Shown: positions 1 through 5,433 of the stretch, in pieces
How the letters are laid out: every line of letters begins with the position of its first letter
Numbering within the stretch: the stretch's first letter is position 1
Assembly: GCA_913048525.1 (NCBI GenBank)
Contig: CAJWWP010000043.1
Coordinates: 1 to 13,147 of the forward strand
Source: GCA-002712965 sp913048525
GTDB lineage: Bacteria > Chloroflexota > Dehalococcoidia > Lucifugimonadales > UBA826
Length of the DNA stretch: 13,147 nucleotides
Direction of reading: 5' to 3'
Position numbers and translations under genes: made by a program
Notes under the pieces: model-generated
Told to the model about the DNA's origin: nothing
The model's input: only the letters and a program-made list of their open reading frames with translations
The model's database searches: none

Positions 1-1
1 T

Positions 2-106
2 GTTCTCGATTCCGTTCGTAATCACAGCTTCACGCAAGGTGAAGTTTTCCAGACACCTTTTTTTGAGCCAGTAGCTGAGTGTCGCTTCGTGAATGACCTA
101 GGATGA
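2..106 (+). CDS. Possible C-terminal tail of a gene entering from the left edge
   Basis: One plus-strand frame is open from the left edge to a TGA at 104-106 and gives about 34 residues with no initiator of its own. The composition is plausible for a soluble protein end, with aromatic and acidic residues and no long low-complexity run, but I recognise no family. A second frame also stays open to about position 74, so the choice of frame rests only on length. If real, it ends 118 bases before the GMC oxidoreductase start at 225 and runs in the same direction. Confidence is low because an open run this short can occur by chance. Confidence 0.3.
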   Translation, partial: VLDSVRNHSFTQGEVFQTPFFEPVAECRFVNDLG

Positions 107-209
107 ATGTAATCTCCCGGGTCTGACCTTGTGCCGCAAGCATTTATCGGTACTTTTTAGCTGCAAATCTAGGGCGAATCGAAGCCTTTTAATAGCGGAC
201 ATACTCTCT

Positions 210-216
210 AAGGAGG
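210..216 (+). promoter_or_regulatory. Strong Shine-Dalgarno that sets a TTG start at 225
   Basis: The sequence AAGGAGG lies 8 bases before an in-frame TTG at 225-227. The only upstream ATG-like option in this frame, about 32 codons earlier at 129, has no comparable site and would add an N-terminal extension before the FAD-binding strand. I therefore place the start of the GMC oxidoreductase at TTG 225. Confidence 0.75.
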
Positions 217-224
217 CAGAATTA

Positions 225-1838
225 TTGTCGAAACCCACCGATAGTAACGAATTGGATGTACTGATCATTGGGGCAGGAGCTACAGGTGCAGCGGTCGCCT
301 GGAGCTTGAGTGATGCCGGCATCAGTGTAATGTGCCTTGACCAGGGGGATTGGGTGGCACCAACCCAGTATCATTTAGACGAACGCGGCTGGGAACTTAG
401 TCGTTGGTCCGACTTCCACCCTGACCCGAATAGCCGGGGGCTCGCGGTAGATTACCCGGTCAATAATGCCGAATCCGCAATAGCACCTCTCATGTACAAC
501 GCTGTTGGGGGCAGTACCATTCATTGGGGAGCACATTTTCCTCGGTTTCACCCGTCCGATTTCAAGGTTCGGTCTTTAGACGGTGTCGCGGATGATTTTC
601 CATATGATTATGCTGAACTTGTACCTTACTTCGATATAAACGATCGTATGATGGGAGTCTCAGGTTTGGACGGCGACCCGTTTTATCCGACCAAGTCACC
701 GAGACCTATGCCACCACTCGCGCTGGGACCGCATGGCGAGACTATTGCGAAAGGTTTCGACAAACTCGGATGGCACTGGTGGCCCGCTGATGCCGCTATC
801 GCATCGACAGCGTACAAAGAAGGTCGACGAGCTTGTAACTATGGGAGTTCGTGCGACCTTGGCTGTATGACCGGGGCAAAGGCTAGTACGGATATAACGT
901 ATTGGCCACCCGCGCTTCGGGCCGGTGCACGGCTTGAGACGAGGGCTCGTGTCAGGGAACTCGTTGTTGGAGTTGATGGCCGGGTACAATCGGCGCTCTA
1001 TTATCGTGATGGGCGTCTACATGAACAAAAAGCGCGACTTATAATTATAGCGTGTAATGGTGTGGGCACCCCACGCTTGTTACTTAACTCACGTTCGCAT
1101 CGTTTCCCTGACGGTCTCGCCAACGGGAGTGGGTTGGTTGGTAAAAACCTCATGTTTCATCCAGCGGCTTTTGTCACAGGATATTTCGAAGATGATCTTG
1201 AGAGTAATCATGGCCCAGTCTCTAATAGCATCTACAGCCACCATTTTTACGAGACCGACGAAAGCCGCGGATTTTTGCGTGGTTATCAGTTCCAGGTCAC
1301 CCACGATTCAGGCCCTCTCTGGGCTGCCCGGGGTGGTACAAAAGGGGAACCCCTCCCGTGGGGATCAGGACACCATGAGGTATTTAAGCAACGGTTCAAT
1401 CACTCAATCAATGTAGCGGTGTTAGTGGAAGACCTTCCCGAAGAACACAATCAGGTTACTATTGATCCGCTCCTTAGCGACAGCGATGGTATTCCCGCGC
1501 CTAAGGTAACTTATCGAGTTGGGGATAACAGCAACAAGATTCTCGACCATGGTATTAGAAGTGCAACAGAAGTTCTTGAAGCTGCCGGTGCGCGTGAGGT
1601 AACACCGAATCGTGTACCAAAGTTCGGAGGGTGGCATCTCATGGGAACGGCTCGCACAGGCGTTGATCCTGAGCATTCAGTGGTAGACAGCTGGGGTCGG
1701 GCACATGAAGTCCCAAACCTCTTTCTTGTCGACGGTAGCGTGCTCGTCACCTCCGGAGCGGTGAATGTAACCAGTACCATTCAGGCTATTGCCTTGCGTA
1801 CCGCCGATTACATTAAACGAAACCGAAGGTATCTTTAA
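225..1838 (+). CDS. GMC-family FAD-dependent oxidoreductase (gluconate/glucose dehydrogenase large-subunit type)
   Basis: A 537-residue flavoprotein predicted to oxidise an alcohol, sugar or sugar acid. The N-terminal FAD-binding Rossmann motif is GAGATG at residues 16-21. The GMC C-terminal domain carries the expected active-site pair, His471 in a GWHLMGTAR context and Asn514 in AVNVTST. Cys204, Cys210 and Cys214 form a CX5CX3C pattern, the arrangement that binds a 3Fe-4S cluster in FAD-dependent glucose dehydrogenase alpha subunits. There is no signal peptide. The next gene, 10 bases downstream, is a gluconate 2-dehydrogenase subunit 3 homologue, which supports a two-subunit enzyme. No cytochrome subunit is adjacent, so the electron acceptor is unknown. 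The TTG start is chosen from the strong ribosome site. The family is secure; the substrate is not. Confidence 0.88.
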   Translation: MSKPTDSNELDVLIIGAGATGAAVAWSLSDAGISVMCLDQGDWVAPTQYHLDERGWELSRWSDFHPDPNSRGLAVDYPVNNAESAIAPLMYNAVGGSTIHWGAHFPRFHPSDFKVRSLDGVADDFPYDYAELVPYFDINDRMMGVSGLDGDPFYPTKSPRPMPPLALGPHGETIAKGFDKLGWHWWPADAAIASTAYKEGRRACNYGSSCDLGCMTGAKASTDITYWPPALRAGARLETRARVRELVVGVDGRVQSALYYRDGRLHEQKARLIIIACNGVGTPRLLLNSRSHRFPDGLANGSGLVGKNLMFHPAAFVTGYFEDDLESNHGPVSNSIYSHHFYETDESRGFLRGYQFQVTHDSGPLWAARGGTKGEPLPWGSGHHEVFKQRFNHSINVAVLVEDLPEEHNQVTIDPLLSDSDGIPAPKVTYRVGDNSNKILDHGIRSATEVLEAAGAREVTPNRVPKFGGWHLMGTARTGVDPEHSVVDSWGRAHEVPNLFLVDGSVLVTSGAVNVTSTIQAIALRTADYIKRNRRYL

Positions 1839-1848
1839 GGACATAAGA

Positions 1849-2313
1849 ATGAATGCCTTACTGACTGATACTCAACGTGTCCTCCTGAAACAGTTGCTTG
1901 ATCATATAATACCCAAAGAAGGGGAAATGCCTGCCGCTGGTGAGATTGCAGCAAGTTACGTCGAAGGGGCCGCTGAGATGTCGTCAGTCACGGCACGGGT
2001 AGTATTGGACATCATGGTCGTTGCGGACGCAAAGGCAGGCTCATGCTATGGGAAGCCTTTCTCTGACATCGCCGATTCATCGAAGGAACCATTGCTCAAG
2101 ATAATCCAAGAACAATATCCTCGAATGTTTGGCGAATTCGTAACCCTTGCATACAATGGTTATTACACTGATGAATCTGTTGTCAGACTGCTGGGACCCG
2201 ATGCAGGTATACCACAACCAAAAGGCTTTCTAGTCGCGTCATTCAATCCCGCTATAGTTAGCAATGTCCGGAAACTAGGCCAGAGATACAGAGCAACTCG
2301 GGGGCCCGACTGA
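1849..2313 (+). CDS. Gluconate 2-dehydrogenase subunit 3 family protein
   Basis: A 154-residue protein resembling the small (gamma) subunit of membrane FAD dehydrogenases. It opens with an LLTDTQRVLLKQLLDHIIP segment, typical of this family, where it is followed by a mostly helical domain. Classical members carry a twin-arginine signal and escort the large subunit across the membrane. Here no Arg-Arg motif or hydrophobic stretch precedes the domain, so the complex is probably cytoplasmic. The ATG at 1849 is preferred because AAGG sits just upstream and overlaps the end of the GMC gene; earlier in-frame codons lie inside that gene. The short gap to the GMC oxidoreductase indicates one transcript and coupled translation. 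Its likely role is folding or stabilising the large subunit, or passing electrons with it. Confidence 0.8.
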   Translation: MNALLTDTQRVLLKQLLDHIIPKEGEMPAAGEIAASYVEGAAEMSSVTARVVLDIMVVADAKAGSCYGKPFSDIADSSKEPLLKIIQEQYPRMFGEFVTLAYNGYYTDESVVRLLGPDAGIPQPKGFLVASFNPAIVSNVRKLGQRYRATRGPD

Positions 2314-2471
2314 TACAACTATGGATGCTGCTCTTCAGCTTGAGATATCCATGGATAATAAACAGGGGAAAATGTCTGGAGTCATACCTGATTACACAGG
2401 TGCACACAGCTTCCCGCCTTTGTACAATGGTGACAGAGTTTTCACTGCCACGGGGGATCTAACCAGGAAGC

Positions 2472-3593
2472 ATGGAACTTATAAAACTAGCCATAATCGG
2501 TTCCACAGGCGCAATCGGTCAGACCCATATTGACGCGATATCAGAGTTGTCTTCATGCAAATTGGTTGGTGTTAGTGCCCGCAAACAGGCTCCTCTTATA
2601 CAACAGGCATCTCAATTATCAGTAACCGCTCATCCGTCTCTGGATGATGTTCTTGAAGATTCAAATGTTGACGCAGTCATCATCGCCACTCCCCATCCGT
2701 CCCATAAAGACATCACTCTCAGAGCGATCAGTGCGGGGAAACACGTTCTGGTGGAGAAACCTATATCTGTCACTCCGTCAGAGTCTGACGAAATGGTGAA
2801 AGCGGCCAGGAAAGCAAAACTTACTCTTGGAGTTTTGTACAACAATCGCTTTCGTCCCGAAGCTCTAAAAATGCGTGACCTGATCAAGAGTGGTGAAATC
2901 GGGAATATTTATCGGGGCAATATGATCAGTGCCATGTTCCGGAGTCAGGACTATTACGATCGGTTGGACTGGAGAGGCACATGGAAATATGAGGGAGGCG
3001 GTACCTTGATAAACCAGGGTATACACGCTATCGACATGTTTCTTTGGTTGATGGGTATGCCAGAAACCGTCACGGGAGTATTACGAACCCTCAAACATAG
3101 AATTGAAGTTGAGGATTACGCGAGTTCTATTCTTGAATATGGAAATGGCGCCCTTGCAAGTATTCAATGTGACACTGTACAGGCTCCCAATAAACAGCGT
3201 ATCGAAATTTACGGGGAAAACGGGGCTATTATTATGGATGACTGGAAGGTAACACTTCACAGGATGAATACCCCCGTCCAGGAATTTCTTGAAACTGACA
3301 GAACGGTTAAATTTGTTCCTCCAGACTCCACTTCTGAAACTTTCGACTTCGGGTCTGCAAAAGGAACACACGCCCCGGCCATTGATGACTTCTGTAGAGC
3401 AATTCAGGAGGGAAGAGACCCTCTTATTACCGGGGAAGAAGGGTCTAGAGCTCAGGAACTCGTTGCGGCTATAACATTGTCTGGCTGTACTGGTGAGAAG
3501 GTAGAGTTGCCAGTGGATAGATCAGAATATGACGATCTTATGCAGAGCTTGAAGCTCGCGGGGAGACTGCCGGATATTTGCGATATTTCCTGA
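2472..3593 (+). CDS. Gfo/Idh/MocA family NAD(P)-dependent oxidoreductase
   Basis: A 373-residue dehydrogenase of the glucose-fructose oxidoreductase / inositol dehydrogenase family. The N-terminal Rossmann domain has GSTGAIG at residues 10-16. The family signature Glu-Lys-Pro is at 95-97, with Lys96 expected to contact cofactor and substrate. The C-terminal alpha/beta domain contains GGTLINQGIHAID, where His185 is the usual catalytic histidine. Length and domain order are normal. An AGGA site lies a few bases before the ATG. It follows the subunit 3 gene after 158 bases on the same strand, so it could share its transcript or have its own promoter. Members act on cyclic polyols, sugars, amino sugars or their acids; nothing visible picks one. 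It converges with the tautomerase genes. Confidence 0.9.
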   Translation: MELIKLAIIGSTGAIGQTHIDAISELSSCKLVGVSARKQAPLIQQASQLSVTAHPSLDDVLEDSNVDAVIIATPHPSHKDITLRAISAGKHVLVEKPISVTPSESDEMVKAARKAKLTLGVLYNNRFRPEALKMRDLIKSGEIGNIYRGNMISAMFRSQDYYDRLDWRGTWKYEGGGTLINQGIHAIDMFLWLMGMPETVTGVLRTLKHRIEVEDYASSILEYGNGALASIQCDTVQAPNKQRIEIYGENGAIIMDDWKVTLHRMNTPVQEFLETDRTVKFVPPDSTSETFDFGSAKGTHAPAIDDFCRAIQEGRDPLITGEEGSRAQELVAAITLSGCTGEKVELPVDRSEYDDLMQSLKLAGRLPDICDIS

Positions 3594-3660
3594 TCTTCGA
3601 GCGGGATCCTCTTACGGTTAACCGAACAGGAAATTTTGAGAATTTGTTTCTCCAGGATAA

Positions 3661-4089
3661 TTAATCAGTGACCGCGTCATGTGCATACCATTCCGCAGGT
3701 TCTTCGCCTGGTTCCGGGAGGATCTGTCCATCTTCCATAGTCCATGAGGCTGGACCTTCAGTGATGATGCCACTAATTTCGTTATGCGATATTGAAGTTA
3801 TGTCGCAAAATTTATCAATAATCCCGTTCAGAATGGTTTCTCTTACTTCGGGAGGTCTCCCTGCGCGATTCCCTCCAGCAATAAAATATCTGGTACCTGG
3901 CTCTATGGTCGCTGTTCCGTATAAATTCGGTACTGACTCACCTTCTTCAGTTTCAATAAACGCTACGTGTACAAAATTTCTCGGCGCTGCTGATATACCG
4001 CAATGGACATCTGTGATCGCGGTTGCTATTTCACTTCGTTTCTCATAGGAAATAGAATCCTTCGGTATCAAACATCTGTAAAACGGCAT
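3661..4089 (-). CDS. Tautomerase-superfamily protein of the cis-3-chloroacrylate dehalogenase type
   Basis: A 142-residue protein whose initiator Met precedes Pro, the catalytic N-terminal base of the superfamily. Counting Pro as 1, the segment AITDVHCG puts His at 28, as in cis-CaaD. The GNRAGR segment gives Arg74 and Arg77, equivalent to cis-CaaD Arg70/Arg73. Glu118 in WTMEDG matches Glu114, and the tail LPEPGEEPAEWY matches the cis-CaaD LPQPGHEGEWF region. The position of cis-CaaD Tyr103 is Ile107. The reference residues are recalled, not aligned by program. Family members add water to unsaturated or halogenated three-carbon acids or tautomerise keto acids; the native substrate here is unknown. 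A GGAG site lies 7 bases before the ATG. It is second in a two-gene minus-strand unit, 22 bases after its partner. Confidence 0.82.
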   Translation of the reverse strand: MPFYRCLIPKDSISYEKRSEIATAITDVHCGISAAPRNFVHVAFIETEEGESVPNLYGTATIEPGTRYFIAGGNRAGRPPEVRETILNGIIDKFCDITSISHNEISGIITEGPASWTMEDGQILPEPGEEPAEWYAHDAVTD

Positions 4090-4111
4090 TAATATTCTCC
4101 TTTTTTCCGGT

Positions 4112-4444
4112 TCAACCCTTATAGCTCCAGTCTCTTGCAGCCACTAAAACTTCATCTTTTCCTGCGCCCGTGATTCGACACCACTCATCTCCGAGACTCA
4201 TTAAGAGTTTTGTCCGGGTCTCTGTATCACATCCATCAGGAATCCTGCCCCTGACTATAGAAGTTGTTGATGGCCGGCCCCCGCGAAATCCGAACCCTTC
4301 AGGTATTTCTGACCAGCCTATATCCACTGGTCCCTGATCTTCTCCAAGCGCACTGAAGCAGCATTGTGTTATCGCTTCTTCCAAACTACCGCGGACGCTA
4401 TCGGGAATACATCCTTCCTGAACAGTACAGTAAAATTCAATCAT
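4112..4444 (-). CDS. Tautomerase-like protein lacking the N-terminal proline
   Basis: A 110-residue small protein. I assign it to the tautomerase fold from its size, a hydrophobic first strand directly after Met, a central EIPEGFGFRGG segment like those in two-repeat tautomerases, and its neighbour. The residue after Met is Ile rather than the catalytic Pro, and no alternative start would place a Pro there. It is therefore either a non-catalytic partner, perhaps forming mixed oligomers with the downstream tautomerase, or an enzyme with a different mechanism. It is first in the minus-strand pair; a GGAG lies about 10 bases before the ATG and a TATAAT box about 55 bases upstream. The gene is convincing; the family assignment is moderate. 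Confidence 0.65.
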   Translation of the reverse strand: MIEFYCTVQEGCIPDSVRGSLEEAITQCCFSALGEDQGPVDIGWSEIPEGFGFRGGRPSTTSIVRGRIPDGCDTETRTKLLMSLGDEWCRITGAGKDEVLVAARDWSYKG

Positions 4445-4500
4445 TAATACCTGGCTCCAAATATTTTCTATTGGTCAGCGGAGTATATTAGCTGCTGCCA

Positions 4501-4506
4501 ATTATA
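4501..4506 (-). promoter_or_regulatory. Candidate -10 box for the tautomerase pair
   Basis: Read on the minus strand, this is a perfect TATAAT about 55 bases upstream of the first tautomerase start. No good TTGACA-like hexamer lies 16-18 bases upstream, so the call rests on the -10 match and its position between divergent genes. Confidence 0.35.
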
Positions 4507-4551
4507 TTGCAACTGTCATTTCTCGGACATACCTTTGTGAAGATGCCAAAG

Positions 4552-4557
4552 TATAAT
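4552..4557 (+). promoter_or_regulatory. Candidate -10 box for the crotonase operon
   Basis: A perfect TATAAT lies 36 bases before the crotonase ATG. There is no convincing -35 hexamer at standard spacing (TTGTGA is present but only 11 bases away), so an activator may be needed. It is the divergent counterpart of the minus-strand TATAAT at 4501-4506, about 50 bases away. Confidence 0.4.
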
Positions 4558-4593
4558 TCTGAACCTAAATAAACATTAACCTGGAGTACTGAG

Positions 4594-5433
4594 ATGTCGA
4601 CCACACGAGATTACACTGATTTACTTCTTGAACAGGACGGAGCGGTACTTACTATTACAGTAGATCGACCCGAGGTACTTAACGCCCAGAGTCGCATAAT
4701 GAGAGAAGAGTTGGACCAGGCGTTTGATGACGCCGCTCAGGATGATTCTGTAAAGGTAGTAATTGTGGCTGGCGCGGGAGAACATTTTTCGGCCGGTCAT
4801 GATCTTGGTAGTCCGCAGGAGATGGAGGATCGTGAAAAGCGACCCTATTCGCCAGGGACCGCAGGAGAATATGAACGTAGCTGGCAACAGAATGTAGCTA
4901 ACACCTTGCGCTGGAGGGACTTTCCAAAACCGACTATTGCCCGGGTACATGGGTACTGCATCATGGGTGGAATAATTCTTGCGTCTTCATGTGATCTCAT
5001 CGTGGCTTCTGAAGATGCAAGATTCAGTGACAGAACCGTCAGGTGGGGAGGACCTCATGTTCAATTTGTTTCGCTTCCATGGGAAATAGGAATAAGGAAG
5101 GCGAAAGAATATCTATTTACGGGTGATTGGATGAGTGCTCATGAAGCGGAGCGGCTTGGACTTGTAAACAGAGTTGTGCCGCGGGACAAACTTGAAGAAG
5201 AGACGATGGAACTGGCTCAGAGAATAGCACTTCAAGATCCGTTTGCTTTACGTCTTTCAAAAGCTTCTTTAAATCAGGTTCAGGATCAGATGGGATACAG
5301 GAACAGTGTGATGGCAGGGTTTCATAATCATGCTCTGGGGTTGTCTCATCGACGTGAGTTGGCCGGTGATGAGAGAGTTACATCGATAGATCGTGCCCGG
5401 AATCGTGACAAGAAATTTGGTGACGGGGGTTGA
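4594..5433 (+). CDS. Enoyl-CoA hydratase/isomerase family (crotonase) protein
   Basis: A 279-residue crotonase-fold protein expected to bind an acyl-CoA thioester. The oxyanion-hole segments are present as HFSAGHDL (residues 64-71) and GYCIMGG (120-126), followed by the usual SSCDLIVASEDARF helix. The two glutamates that hydrate the double bond in classical enoyl-CoA hydratases (rat Glu144/Glu164) align by eye with Ile128 and Thr148, so ordinary hydration is unlikely. Isomerase, hydrolase, decarboxylase or C-C cleavage activity is more plausible, since crotonases use varied acid-base residues. A GGAG site lies 7 bases before the ATG, and the stop overlaps the start of the next CoA-transferase gene, which implies translational coupling and shared metabolism. 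The family is secure; the reaction is open. Confidence 0.9.
   Translation: MSTTRDYTDLLLEQDGAVLTITVDRPEVLNAQSRIMREELDQAFDDAAQDDSVKVVIVAGAGEHFSAGHDLGSPQEMEDREKRPYSPGTAGEYERSWQQNVANTLRWRDFPKPTIARVHGYCIMGGIILASSCDLIVASEDARFSDRTVRWGGPHVQFVSLPWEIGIRKAKEYLFTGDWMSAHEAERLGLVNRVVPRDKLEEETMELAQRIALQDPFALRLSKASLNQVQDQMGYRNSVMAGFHNHALGLSHRRELAGDERVTSIDRARNRDKKFGDGG

Noticed and set aside
2321..2533. 70-codon open frame between the subunit 3 gene and the Gfo/Idh/MocA gene
   Set aside because: It overlaps the secure Gfo/Idh/MocA gene by 62 bases, has no well-spaced ribosome site and no recognisable family. Its last third is simply the overlapping gene read in another frame.
3615..3624. 10-base palindrome CGGTTAACCG between the Gfo/Idh/MocA and tautomerase genes
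   Set aside because: It is between convergent gene ends, where an operator is not expected, and has no loop or T run for a terminator. A 10-base palindrome is expected by chance at this scale.
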